From NCBI GenBank assembly GCA_963750995.1, contig CAVVST010000005.1, forward strand, positions 744,001-808,000: a DNA stretch of 64,000 nucleotides, given 5' to 3'. Below the pieces are notes generated by a model that was not told the DNA's origin, made no database searches, and saw only the letters and a program-made list of their open reading frames with translations. The stretch's first letter is position 1, and each line of letters begins with the position of its first letter. Shown here in pieces: positions 17,377-26,641 of the stretch. Origin of the DNA: CAVVST01 sp963750995 (GTDB lineage: Bacteria > Acidobacteriota > Vicinamibacteria > Vicinamibacterales > UBA2999). Both the position numbers and the translations under genes were made by a program.

Positions 17377-18537
17377 GTGGCGCAGGTCAACTCTGTGCAC
17401 GGATTGACCGGTCTTCACGAGGACGAATCGCTGTTTCGCGACAGCGTCTACGAGTTCGCCGACCGCGAAATCCGCCCGCACGTCCGCGAGATGGACGAAC
17501 AGGCCCATATCCCCCGCCAGCTCATCGACAAGCTGTTCGACCTGGGTGTCATGGCAATTGAGATACCAGAGGCACACGGCGGCGCCGGCGCGTCGTTTTT
17601 TCACGCCGTGCTCGCGGTCGAGGCATTGTCGCGCGTCGACCCCTCGATCGGTGTGCTGGTTGACGTACAGAACACGCTTGTCGCCAATGCGCTGATGCGC
17701 TGGGGATCCGAGGCGATCAAGCAGCGCTACCTGCCGTCGCTGGCGTCGCGCACGGTGGGTGCCTATGCGTTGTCGGAGGCAGCGTCAGGCAGCGATGCGT
17801 TCGCGCTCAGCACCCGCGCCGCCGAAGCCCCGGACGGCTTCGTCCTCACCGGCCGCAAGCTCTGGATCACCAACGGCCGTGAGGCGGACCTGTTCATCGT
17901 TTTCGCGACGGTGAACCCTGAGGCGGGGTACCACGGCATCACGGCGTTCCTCGTCGAGGGCGATTTCCCGGGCTTCACGGTTGGCAAGAAGGAAGACAAG
18001 CTGGGCATCCGCGCCAGCAGCACGTGCGAGCTGCTGCTGGAAGAGTGCCGGGTGCCGCGGGCGAACGTGCTCGGGGACATCGGCAAGGGCTACAAGGTGG
18101 CGATCGAAACGCTCAACGAGGGACGCATCGGCATCGGCGCGCAGATGATCGGGCTGGCCCAGGGGGCGCTCGATCACACCGTCGCATATATCCGGGAACG
18201 GAAGCAGTTTGACAGGGCGATCGCCGAGTTTCAGGGTGTGCAGTTCCAGATCGCGCGTGCAGCGACCGACCTCGAAGCGGCGCGGCTGATGGTCTACAAC
18301 GCGGCGCGACTGCGGGACGCGGGCCAGCCGTTCCTCAAGGAAGCCGCGATGTGCAAGATCTTCTCGTCCGAAGTCGCCGAGCGGGTCGCGTCGCTCGCGG
18401 TCAATCTCTACGGCGGCTACGGCTTCGTAAAGGACTACCCGGTCGAAAAGCTGTACCGCGACGCGAAGATCGGCCAGATCTACGAAGGGACATCGAACCT
18501 GCAGCTCCAGACGATCGCCAAGCAGATTCTGGGCTGA
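17377..18537 (+). CDS. Acyl-CoA dehydrogenase
   Basis: This 386-residue flavoenzyme introduces a trans-2,3 double bond in acyl-CoA and passes electrons to ETF. It has the substrate/FAD motifs YALSEAASGSDAFAL and LWITNGREADLFIVFA, the EECRVPRANVLG block, and the catalytic glutamate in IYEGTSNLQLQTI. The last pattern is typical of short- and branched-chain enzymes. I place the start at GTG 17377, right after a GATAAT hexamer. An alternative GTG at 17395 has an AGGT 8 nt upstream. The open frame extends 1.5 kb upstream as antisense to the VWFA gene, which is not coding. The gene may work with the acyl-CoA mutase in branched-chain or propionyl metabolism, but that is inference. Confidence 0.93.
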   Translation: MAQVNSVHGLTGLHEDESLFRDSVYEFADREIRPHVREMDEQAHIPRQLIDKLFDLGVMAIEIPEAHGGAGASFFHAVLAVEALSRVDPSIGVLVDVQNTLVANALMRWGSEAIKQRYLPSLASRTVGAYALSEAASGSDAFALSTRAAEAPDGFVLTGRKLWITNGREADLFIVFATVNPEAGYHGITAFLVEGDFPGFTVGKKEDKLGIRASSTCELLLEECRVPRANVLGDIGKGYKVAIETLNEGRIGIGAQMIGLAQGALDHTVAYIRERKQFDRAIAEFQGVQFQIARAATDLEAARLMVYNAARLRDAGQPFLKEAAMCKIFSSEVAERVASLAVNLYGGYGFVKDYPVEKLYRDAKIGQIYEGTSNLQLQTIAKQILG

Positions 18538-18545
18538 TCATTTGA

Positions 18546-18585
18546 GGATTGATGATCGATGATTTGAGAATCGATCATCGAATCC
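18546..18585. terminator. Inverted repeat between convergent genes
   Basis: GGATTGATGATCGAT (18546-18560) pairs with ATCGATCATCGAATCC (18570-18585) with one bulge, around a 9-nt loop. The spacer is only 52 bp, between the acyl-CoA dehydrogenase stop and the stop of the opposing propeller gene, so it probably terminates both. Confidence 0.55.
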
Positions 18586-18589
18586 TGGT

Positions 18590-19876
18590 TCATTTTCCTA
18601 TCGCGTAGAGATTCCGGTCGGTCCGGATGTACCACCGCCCGTCGACCAGCGCGGGCGACGCGAGGATGCCTTCGCCGAGGCGGTTGACGTGCAGTAGATC
18701 GAACGTCGGGCCGGCTCGCAGGACGAACGTGTCTCCCTCGTCGTTGGTGAAGAAGATCTTCCCGTCGACGGCGACCGGTGACGCCGAGAATCCTTCCCTC
18801 GTCGCCACGCCAAGCCGTCCCTGCCACATCGTCTTGCCGGTCGGCGCGTGTAGTGATGTGACGATGCTCGCCATGTCGTTGACCATGTAGAGCTGTTCGC
18901 CGTACAGGATGGGTGACGGCACGAACGGGGAGCCGCGGGGGCTCTCCCACGCGAGGTGCGTCCTGGTGACGTCGCCGGCCCCGCCGGGCTTGATCGCCAG
19001 CGTCGGACCGGCGCGGCCCGAGGAGCAGAAGATCATGCCGTAGCCGACGACCGGCGTGGGAATGACTTCGTAGGTGTTGCCGGAACACCGCCACAGCTCC
19101 CGGCCGCGCTCGGCGTCGTAGGCCTGCACCTGCTGCTGACTGCTGACGATGATCTCGTCGCGGGTGCCGACGCGGACGGCGATCGGCGTGCCCCACCCAT
19201 TGCTCGCCTCGCGCGGCGTCCGCCAGACGTCGCGCCCCGTTCGCGTGTCGAACGCGGCGATGAAGGAGCCCCGGTATTGATCCTGGTACAGGATGATGCG
19301 GTCCCGGTACAACAGCGGCGATCCGGCGGCGCCGTGATACGCCTCCATCGCGCCAAGGTCGCGCTGCCACACGATCCGCCCATCGAAATCGAAGGCAAAC
19401 AGTCCGCGAGGACCGAAGGAGACGTAGATCCGCTGGCCATCAGTGGCCGGCGTTGCCGACGCGTGCCCGTTCTTGTAGTGTGCGCCTGCATCGGCGCGGC
19501 CCGCCGGCGCCGCGGTCTCCCAGAGCAGCCGCCCGCTGGAGCGGCTGTACGCGAGCAGCGACACGCGCCGGCCGCCCTCGTACGCGGTAGTGAAGAAGAT
19601 TCGATCGCCCCAGACGATTGGCGACGAGTTGCCGCGACCCGGAACAGCGGTCTTCCACAGCACGTTCTGTGTCGACGACCACGTGTCGACGTAGCCAGTG
19701 CCGGTCACCACACCCTGTCCCGACGGCCCCCGCCAGCGCGGCCAGTACTTCGCACCCTCGCCTTCGTCGGCGACCATGCGGACGGCTGGTTCCTGGCCCG
19801 AGAGGCGCGGCTCGGGCGACAGCGCCAGGATGATGACGACAGCCACAAGCCCAAAGCCCAACTCCAAATGCCCCAA
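18590..19876 (-). CDS. Exported PQQ-type beta-propeller protein
   Basis: The 428-residue protein has an N-terminal hydrophobic segment (GLVAVVIILAL), then WPRWRGPSGQGV, the usual opening of acidobacterial and planctomycete PQQ-like propellers. Repeated blades follow, of the type SPIVWGDRIFF, TPATDGQRIYV, GSPLLYRDRII, SPVAVDGKIFF and SPALVDGRWYI. No quinoprotein dehydrogenase active site is evident, so it is probably a scaffold or sensor rather than an enzyme. It should act in the periplasm. The first codons overlap a word repeat (GGAGTTGGGC), so the true start is slightly uncertain. Confidence 0.85.
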   Translation of the reverse strand: MGHLELGFGLVAVVIILALSPEPRLSGQEPAVRMVADEGEGAKYWPRWRGPSGQGVVTGTGYVDTWSSTQNVLWKTAVPGRGNSSPIVWGDRIFFTTAYEGGRRVSLLAYSRSSGRLLWETAAPAGRADAGAHYKNGHASATPATDGQRIYVSFGPRGLFAFDFDGRIVWQRDLGAMEAYHGAAGSPLLYRDRIILYQDQYRGSFIAAFDTRTGRDVWRTPREASNGWGTPIAVRVGTRDEIIVSSQQQVQAYDAERGRELWRCSGNTYEVIPTPVVGYGMIFCSSGRAGPTLAIKPGGAGDVTRTHLAWESPRGSPFVPSPILYGEQLYMVNDMASIVTSLHAPTGKTMWQGRLGVATREGFSASPVAVDGKIFFTNDEGDTFVLRAGPTFDLLHVNRLGEGILASPALVDGRWYIRTDRNLYAIGK

Positions 19877-19906
19877 CCGTTCGGGAGTTGGAATGTGGGA
19901 GTTGGG
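19857..19906. repeat. Inverted repeat of CCCAACTCC words at propeller gene start
   Basis: CCCAACTCC (19857-19865) and GGAGTTGGG (19898-19906) form perfect 9-bp arms, and a further GGGAGTTGGA word lies between them. The repeat spans the start codon at 19876, so it could affect translation. Confidence 0.6.
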
Positions 19907-19924
19907 ATTTGACAGCGACCCTGG

Positions 19925-20860
19925 TCATCTTTGCGCACTATAGCCGAGGACGACCGGCCTCGCAGCCGCCGGGATCATCACCCGCAGCGCCCCGGCACGC
20001 GACCTCGCGGCGACGGATGCCCCGCCGATGAACGGCTCGCCGTCGACGTGATACACCATCGGGCCCGACGAGGTGATCTCGATTTCCTGCGCGTTCAGCT
20101 GCGTGACGCCGCGGACCTTCCCAATCTGCCCCATGAACAGCCTGGGCGCCTGGGCGATGGCGGCGAGCGGCGAACGTCCTTCAATCACGACCACGTCAAG
20201 CCGGCCGTCATTCAGCCGGGCGTCGGGCGCAATCAGCGCGCCGTTGCCATACTGACGGGCGTTGGCGATCGCGATGATCAGCGAGTCAACCCCGATCGAG
20301 ACGCCGTCGGTGACGAGTGTGTGAAATTCAGGCTTGTAGGTGAACAGCTCCTGGACCGCGATTTCGAGGTAGCGCAGGAACCCGCGGCGCACGAGCCCGT
20401 CCTCCGCAAAACGGTAGGCTACGCGGGCATCGAGACCGATCCCGGCGATGTTGAAGAAGAGATGGCCGTCGAGCTCACCGGCATCGATGCGGCACTCGCG
20501 GCCGCCGAAAGCGGCTTCGAATCCCCCGTCTGGTTCGAGCGGAATGAGCAGCTCGCGAGCCAGGCCGTTGCCCGAACCGCTGGGAATGATGGCCAGCGTC
20601 GCGTCGCGGAACGCCAGCACCGATGCCACCTCGTTGACGGTGCCGTCGCCACCCCACGCCACAACCGTCCTCACGCCTCGATCGAGCGCCGCGGCCGCCA
20701 GTTCGCGCGCGTGGCCGGACCGCTCGGTCATGAACACCTCGGCCTGGAGGCCGCGCGCCGCAATCAGCGCGGCCGCGTGCTCCGCCCGTTCGCGCGCCAC
20801 CTCGATCCGGCCTCCCGTTCCGGAGATCGGGTTGATGATGACGGCTACCGGTCGAGACAC
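19925..20860 (-). CDS. Diacylglycerol/lipid kinase family protein (YegS/DagK-like)
   Basis: This 311-residue kinase of the DAGK catalytic fold phosphorylates a lipid such as diacylglycerol with ATP. It shows the opening strand VIINPISGTGG, the signature AWGGDGTVNEVAS (about residues 68-80), and IIPSGSGNGLARELLIP. The second beta-sandwich domain ends with the FIGGASVAARSR region. It is the last gene of a run with sixA and the CHAD gene (3-nt gap to sixA). Confidence 0.9.
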   Translation of the reverse strand: MSRPVAVIINPISGTGGRIEVARERAEHAAALIAARGLQAEVFMTERSGHARELAAAALDRGVRTVVAWGGDGTVNEVASVLAFRDATLAIIPSGSGNGLARELLIPLEPDGGFEAAFGGRECRIDAGELDGHLFFNIAGIGLDARVAYRFAEDGLVRRGFLRYLEIAVQELFTYKPEFHTLVTDGVSIGVDSLIIAIANARQYGNGALIAPDARLNDGRLDVVVIEGRSPLAAIAQAPRLFMGQIGKVRGVTQLNAQEIEITSSGPMVYHVDGEPFIGGASVAARSRAGALRVMIPAAARPVVLGYSAQR

Positions 20861-20863
20861 GAC

Positions 20864-21373
20864 TTACTTCTTGGAGAGCCCGCGGAGAACCTTTGGCGTG
20901 ACGAACCAGTTGAGCGCGCCGGCGCGGCGCGAGGTGAGGCTTTCGACGTCGATCCGGCAGACGCCGCCTTTCTTGAATTCCAGCGCGCGGCCGGCGCCGA
21001 TGAGATGGGCGGCCAGCTCGCCGAGCCCGGGCTCGTGGCCGACGAGCGCAATGCGACGCCGCCGGGCCGTGCGCGCCAGCTGCGCCAGCACCGACGCCGG
21101 CGCATGACCGGGCGACAGCGCGTCGAGCACCTTGACGGCGGGCTTGCCCGGCAGGCCGGCCGCGAGAATATCGGCGGTCTGCTTGGCGCGGACGAGCGGG
21201 CTCGTGAAGATCTCGTCGACCACGACGTCCAGCCGCGACAGGCCGCTCGTGGCCTCTTCGAACCGTGCCACGCCCCGCGCCGTCAACGGCCGCCGGTCGT
21301 CGTCGGGCCAGTCTTCGCCCCGCTCGGCCGCGATCGCGTGACGTACGAGATAGAGGGTCGTCGGGCTGCCCAT
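20864..21373 (-). CDS. sixA: Phosphohistidine phosphatase SixA-like
   Basis: The protein is a 169-residue histidine phosphatase. The phospho-acceptor histidine is in YLVRHAIA (residue 11), and the family motifs TSPLVRAKQTADIL and IALVGHEPGLGEL are intact. SixA removes phosphate from phosphohistidine on HPt domains or PtsP in Escherichia coli, but the partner here is unknown. The start abuts the CHAD gene stop. The pairing of SixA with CHAD proteins is frequent and suggests a phosphate or polyphosphate theme. Confidence 0.88.
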   Translation of the reverse strand: MGSPTTLYLVRHAIAAERGEDWPDDDRRPLTARGVARFEEATSGLSRLDVVVDEIFTSPLVRAKQTADILAAGLPGKPAVKVLDALSPGHAPASVLAQLARTARRRRIALVGHEPGLGELAAHLIGAGRALEFKKGGVCRIDVESLTSRRAGALNWFVTPKVLRGLSKK

Positions 21374-22252
21374 CTAGGCCGCCGGCGCATGCCGTGAACG
21401 CAGCGTCGCAGCGGCGTCGGCAATGGCGAGCAGCTTTTTGCGGAGCGCCATGTATTGGCCGTGGATTTGCCGGCATTCGGTTTCGAGCCGGCGGACCAGT
21501 TTATCGAGGTCGCCGGACAGCCGAAGGTTCGGCGCCTTGAAGGTCTGCACGCTTCGGACGCGTGTAATCAGCACCTCGTGGTCGTGCATATGTCCGAGCA
21601 GATCCTGGGCTTCCTTCAGCGTGCGGATGCGCGCGGTCGCACGTGATCCGCTCAGCTCGCGTGAGACTTCCATCGCATACCGCAGCTTCTTCATCGCGAT
21701 GCGCACCTCGTGGAGCCGATCGGGCAAGTACAAGCCTGCGGCGTTCTCGATCGCCTCGCGAAGCCGGACTGCCCGGCGCGCCGCGCGTAACTGCGCTGCG
21801 GCGACGCGCCTGAGGTCGCGGCCGTCCGCCCTGGCGCCCTTGCTGGCGGCGGTCGCGGCCCGATGACTCAGTTTGTCGATGTCGACGCGACCGACGCGCG
21901 TGCACATCTCGGTGTGCATGCGCTGCCGTTCTTCGCGAACGACCTGGCGGAGCTTCGCGATTGCACCACGGGGGGCTTCGGCCTCCCCCGTCAGCGTCTC
22001 GAGCATTTCGAGCGCGACGTCGAGCTCGCGCACCTGGCCGAGCGCGCGGGTCAGTCGGCGCACCCGCCTTTCGAGCCTCCGCCCGCGCGATCCAGAGGCG
22101 ACGAGCGGCAGCGCTTCACGAAGGCGGCGGGTCGCGACGCGCGCCTGGTGGACGAGCACCGGATCGCCCATCTTGGCACCGGGAAGGGCGGTGGTCAGGG
22201 CGTTCAGTCGCTGGCGGATGAGGAGTTCAGAAGGATTCGGCTTTGCCGGCAT
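21374..22252 (-). CDS. CHAD domain protein
   Basis: The 292-residue protein consists almost wholly of a CHAD domain (conserved histidine alpha-helical domain). Hallmarks are VHQARVATRRLREALPL, RALGQVRELDVALEML, LHEVRIAMKKLRYAMEV and LLGHMHDHEVL, with many surface Arg and Lys residues. CHAD domains bind inorganic polyphosphate and localise to polyphosphate granules. No CYTH triphosphatase domain is fused. The divergent neighbour is a Ppx/GppA phosphatase, which supports a polyphosphate role. Confidence 0.92.
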   Translation of the reverse strand: MPAKPNPSELLIRQRLNALTTALPGAKMGDPVLVHQARVATRRLREALPLVASGSRGRRLERRVRRLTRALGQVRELDVALEMLETLTGEAEAPRGAIAKLRQVVREERQRMHTEMCTRVGRVDIDKLSHRAATAASKGARADGRDLRRVAAAQLRAARRAVRLREAIENAAGLYLPDRLHEVRIAMKKLRYAMEVSRELSGSRATARIRTLKEAQDLLGHMHDHEVLITRVRSVQTFKAPNLRLSGDLDKLVRRLETECRQIHGQYMALRKKLLAIADAAATLRSRHAPAA

Positions 22253-22268
22253 CGAATACGATAGGCCC

Positions 22269-22274
22269 TACTAT
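22269..22274 (+). promoter_or_regulatory. -10-like hexamer for ppx
   Basis: TACTAT ends 8 nt before the ppx ATG at 22283, in a 30-bp divergent spacer. This spacing would give a leaderless or near-leaderless mRNA. Confidence 0.35.
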
Positions 22275-22282
22275 ATCTTCCC

Positions 22283-23871
22283 ATGCGCATCGCCGCGATC
22301 GATATCGGGACCAACTCGGTTCACATGATCGTCGTGCGCGTCCGTCCGGATCTCTCGTTCGAGGTGATTGACCGGGAGAAGTTCATGGTCCGGCTCGGCG
22401 CGGGCGGTCTCGATGGCCGCGCGCTCACGGCCGAGGCGATGACGGCAGCGCTCCAGGCGCTGTCGACCTTTCGGCGGCTCGCCGATTCCCACGGCGTCGA
22501 GGAGATTCTCGCGGTGGCGACCAGCGCCACCCGCGAAGCCGGCAACGGCGGCGAGTTTCTCGCGCGCATTGAGCGCGAAACCGGCATCCGTCCCATGGTG
22601 ATCACCGGCGCCGAAGAAGCGCGTCTCATCCACCTGGCCGCGGTGTACGGCGTCGACGTCGGCGGCGCGCGCGCGGTGGTGATCGACATCGGCGGCGGCA
22701 GCGTGGAGATCACGCTTGGCACCGGCACCGCGATCCAGCTGGCGCGCAGCTTCAAGATCGGCGTCATCCGGCTGACCGAACGCTTCGTCAAGACCGACCC
22801 GATCTCGGAGCGCGACGAGCGCAGGCTCGCCAGGCACGTGCTCGATGAAATCGATCGGCACTGCGAGCAGATTGCCTCGATCGGCTTCGATCGCGTCATC
22901 GGCACGTCGGGCACCATCCTCAGCCTCGGCATCGTCGCCGCGACCGAGACCCGCGGTTCCGAGCCGGCGGAGCTTCGCAACCTGCGGGTGTCGGCGAAGC
23001 AGATTCGCCGCGTCCGGAAAGAAGTCTGCGAAACGGACCTCGAGCAGCGACTGACAATCCCCGGCCTGGATCCCCGGCGCGCCGACCTCGTGGTGGGGGG
23101 CGCCATCCTGCTCGACACCATCCTCCGGCGCCTCGACGCCGAGGAGCTGACGCTCTGCGACCTTGCGCTCCGCGAGGGGCTGGTGATCGACTATGTGCGG
23201 CGCCACAAGAAGCAGATCGCCCAGGCGGATCTCATTCCCGACGTCCGGCGTCGCAGCACCATCGAGCTGGCCGAGCGGTGCAACTACTACGCGGTTCACG
23301 CTCAGCAGGTTGCCCGGCTCGCGCTTGCCCTCTTTGACCAGACCCGCGCCACGCACGGCCTCACCGATCGCGAGCGGGAGTGGCTGGATACGCCTCGCTG
23401 ATGCACGACCTCGGTGTGCATATCAGCTACCCGCGGCACCATCGGCATTCCTATTACCTGATCAAGAACGGCGACCTGCGCGGGTTCGAGCCGGAGGAGA
23501 TCGAAGTGATGGCCCTGGTGGCGCGTTATCACCGCCGCGGCACACCGAAGAAGACTCACGAGGAGTATTCCCGGTTGCGGCCCCCGCTCCGTCGCACGGT
23601 TCGCCTGCTCGCCTCGATCCTCCGGCTGGCGGAAAGCCTGGACCGGAGTCACGCCCAGGTGGTGTCGGCGCTGGAGCTGCAGGACCGGGGGAAAGACATG
23701 CTTCTGGAGCTGCGCGCCGCCGGCGACGCCGAGCTCGAAGTCTGGGCCGCGCAGCGCCACGTCGAGCCGTTCGAAGAGCTGATGGAGAAGCCCGTGCGGC
23801 TGGCGCTGCAGCCACAGCGGAACGAGATGGCACAGCGCGCGAAGCTCTCACGCCGGAGCGTCAGTTCTTAG
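22283..23871 (+). pseudogene. ppx: Ppx/GppA exopolyphosphatase, frame broken near 23.39 kb
   Basis: The gene encodes an exopolyphosphatase or pppGpp phosphatase of about 529 residues in two frames. The N-terminal ASKHA ATPase-fold half has AAIDIGTNSVHM, VLAVATSATREA-like (ILAVATSATREA), VITGAEEARLI, VIDIGGGSVEIT and VIGTSGTILSLG. The HD-like half has DREREWL and then, after the break, LMHDLGVHISYPRHHRHSYYL. The first frame ends at 23401 and the second resumes at about 23385. One base is missing near 23384-23391 (CTGGATACGCC should read CTG GAN TAC GCC). All motifs on both sides are intact, so the product is probably functional in the organism. Confidence 0.88.
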
Positions 23872-23946
23872 CATGGCGCCCATACCACCGTAGCCGTGGG
23901 CAGCGCGAAGACATTACAAGAGCTCGACCGGCACCCTAACGCAGAA

Positions 23947-24277
23947 CTAACACGCCGACAATTTCACCTGTTCGCCAGTTTCCCGACACGCGCGCACCGC
24001 CTCGGCGAGCCGGTGCATCGCTTCGTGATGTTCCTCAAGAGCGGGCGCCGGCCGGGAACGGTGAAAGGCATCCTCCTCGTCTAACAACTGAATCATCGCG
24101 CCCACGAGTTCCCGACAAGCCGCGCGAGACTTCTTCGTGTTTAGTACCGGTCGAATCCAGCAGCTTCGCCGCAATGCCGCGGATGCGTTCGACGCGCGCC
24201 TCCGATGTCGCATTCGTCTTGCTTTGACCCTGCAACGGATTCACGGCGTCCTTTGCCTTGTCATCGTTCCACCCCAT
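23947..24277 (-). pseudogene. Small unknown protein, frame broken near 24.12 kb
   Basis: On the minus strand an ATG at 24277 opens MGWNDDKAKDAVNPLQG, followed by RVERIRGIAAKLLDSTGTKHEEVSR, written here as RVERIRGIAAKLL and DSTGTKHEEVSR. Removing one base near 24116-24130 joins this to ACRELVGAMIQLLDEEDAF and EEHHEAMHRLAEAV, ending at 23947. The joined product has about 109 residues. It is helical and acidic, with no family I recognise. The two halves fit together well, so I think it is one real gene with an extra base, but it is short. Confidence 0.45.
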
Positions 24278-24526
24278 TACTCTCCCGTTACACGTATTAC
24301 TCTGCGCCTGCGGGCGGCAGTCTGGCTAGTAACCAAATCCTGCATCGTTATGCACCGCGGTCGATTTTCGAGCGTCCACCCTAATGCGCGCCGTCAGCTA
24401 GCCGTCGGCGGCGCGGCGCCGGCGGTCATCGGTCGGGCCGGTCGATTTCGTTATCGGGTGAAGGGTGGGACGGCGACAGGCTTCAGCGATCAGCTGATCT
24501 CGACGGCCGCTCCGCACCGGGCCTTC
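24278..24526. other. Gene-free stretch
   Basis: I see no convincing gene, repeat or promoter here. The open frames are short and carry no family motif. Together with the remnant that follows, this looks like decayed sequence. Confidence 0.4.
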
Positions 24527-24702
24527 TCATGGCCGGCACGCTTTCGTCGCGGGCGGCCATCGGATTGTGCACAGAATATCCATCTGGCGACTCATCGCGA
24601 TTGCGTCCCACAGGTGTTCGAGTTGAATGGCGGCTTCGGCGTGTCCGAGCGACCAGACGGTGGAGCGAGCATCCACCGGCCCGTGGTCCTCGACGACGAG
24701 AA
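24527..24702 (-). pseudogene. Possible remnant of a MEDS/DcmR-type sensory protein
   Basis: The minus strand reads VLVVEDHGPVDARSTVWSL, then GHAEAAIQLEHLWDAIAMSR and QMDILCTIRW, and stops at 24527. The middle part resembles the conserved end of MEDS (DcmR) sensory domains, in which an LLW-EG-AA--LE-LWN pattern is followed by LLCAYP. There is no upstream start or rest of the domain, so this would be a fragment. The match is by eye. Confidence 0.35.
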
Positions 24703-24759
24703 CCCTAGGGGGACGTCAACGACCATCTGTTTCGTTGACGGCTGACGTGAGAGTGGCGG

Positions 24760-26635
24760 TCATGCCGACGCGATCGCAGCGAGTGCCGACTCCGACGCTT
24801 GAGTCGCGACGGTGACCCTCAAATGGGTTCCCGATGCCGGCGTCGCGTGAATCTCCAGAACACCCCCAACTGATTCCACGCGTTCTCTCATGCTGACCAG
24901 GCCAAGGCCCGCGTTCAGCAGACCATTGACGTCAAATCCCTTCCCGTCGTCAGTGATCGTGAGTGCTAGGCTCGACGGCCCGCCCGTCAAGTCAACCCAG
25001 ATGTGGCCTGCGTCGCTATGCCTCACGGCGTTCAACAACGCCTCTTGCGCAACTCGAAACAGGCACAGCGCGATGTTCTGATCGATCTCCTCCGGAACAT
25101 CGCGATGGCAGAAGGCGATAGGCAGGCGCGGCGGTGACACGTCGCGTCGAAGGTTGTCGAGAGCGGCGACGAGTCCGATCAGCTGTAACTTCGACGGGTG
25201 CAACCGGTGCGAGAGTTGGCGCACGCTCGTCGAGATGCCCTGCGCGGTTTCCATGGCTCGGGAGAGCCGCTCCGCGCTGTGCACCTGCAGATGATCGGAA
25301 CGGAGCCGATCGAGGTCGATGGACAGGATCGTGAGCTGCTGATTGATGTCGTCGTGCAATTCTCGGGCAATGCGGGCGCGTTCCGTCTCCTGTTCGCCGA
25401 GCAACCGTCGGCTCAGGTGGCGGATTCGGTCGTAGCTCACGCGCAGCTTGGCCTGGCTGCCACGCAACTCGCGCTCGCTGCCGCGCAACTCGCGCTCGAC
25501 GCGGCGCCGCTTGGCCCGTTGCACGAGCAGGCCGGCGATGAGGGCCGTCTGCGCCAGCAGCAGCACTACTGCGCCGACGATGTAGCGCTGGTATTGATCC
25601 CACATGCTCGGCGGTCGAAACAGGACGCTGCGTACCGGTTGGCAGACGCGACTCGTCGAGCCCCCAGCGGCGCAGCTGTCGCCAATCCACCTGATCGACA
25701 TCCGTGTTGGGCGAGGACACCGGTATGTCGTCGGCTCGCTCTCCGCGAAGCACGCGAAGCCCGAGGGTGGCAATGGCCTTTACCTGGGCCACTTGATCGC
25801 GGCGACGGCCGCCGACGATGCCCGAGTCAACGGCGGCATCCGCCCAGGTGTAAGTCGGCGCGTTGGCCGCCGACGCGACGCGGGAGAGGGAGGCCATCAC
25901 CTGAAAGTGCTCGCCCGCGCCGTCCTGGCTGACGACTAAATAGAACACCGCCGAGCGTGGCGGCACCGTTCTGAGTCGCTCTTCGAGATCCTGCATCGCC
26001 AAGCCCGAGAAATATGTGAATTCGACACGCCCCTCGAAGGGGAGGAACTCCGCTCTCGCCTGGCTCTCGTTCCTCCGGTCCAACGCACCCGCTCCGCTCA
26101 CGACGTACACACGTTTGAGATCGGGCTGCAGCGCCAGCGCGAGGTCGAGCGAACCGCTGAAGTGGAGTTGGTTAATCAGACCGGTCGAATTGGCGAAATG
26201 GCCGCCCGGGGGGGTGAGCGTATAAAACACCGCAGGCGTGCCGCGGAAGAGGGCGTTCCGGTTGCGGCTCATGAAGTCAATGACGACGTCTCCTATCAAG
26301 ATGAGCAGATCAATACGCTTTTCCGCGTATTTCAGCCGCAAGAAGTCGAGATACGAGCTCTCATATTCAGGTCGCGGGAACCTGACGAAATCAAAGTATT
26401 CAGAGTAGAAGTCCACACGCTCCCCGAGGCCTTCGGCGAGCAGCTTCGGCAGCTCTCGTGCCCAGACCACCGAGAACTGGTCATCGGACCTCGTCGAGTT
26501 GAGGACAAGTACTTGCTTCGGGCCGTCGGACGCCTGCGCGTGCGCGTTCGCGAGAGGACAGAGGACGCCGGCCGTAAGGGCGATTGCCAACAATGCCCTG
26601 TGCCGAACGCCACGTCGCGAGATCAGCATGCGCAC
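24760..26635 (-). pseudogene. NarL-type sensor histidine kinase with periplasmic binding domain, frame broken near 25.63 kb
   Basis: The kinase begins at 26635 with a signal-like segment (ALLAIALTAGVLCPLANA). A domain of about 290 residues follows, similar to ABC-transporter substrate-binding proteins (KQVLVLNSTRSDDQFSVVW, IDLLILIGD, YTWADAAVDSGIVGG). After RLPTG the frame is lost. The other frame continues with FRPPSMWDQYQRYIVG, a transmembrane helix, a RELRGSERELRGSQ coiled coil, and the HisKA_3 H-box ARIARELHDDINQQL. The ATPase motifs QEALLNAVRHSD, ITDDGKGFD and GLGLVSMRERVESVGG complete the protein. One extra base lies near 25627-25640. It follows the TonB receptor by 6 nt and is in one unit with a response regulator. 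Confidence 0.85.
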
Positions 26636-26641
26636 GTGAGG

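Noticed and set aside
23384..23391. Programmed frameshift in ppx
   Set aside because: The site CTGGATACG has no slippery heptamer or stop-linked pause, and one base is missing rather than gained. An indel is the simpler reading.
25440..25500. Short direct repeats in the histidine kinase gene
   Set aside because: They encode the repeated RELRGSERELRGSQ coiled coil of the kinase and are explained by coding. They are not a CRISPR array or satellite.
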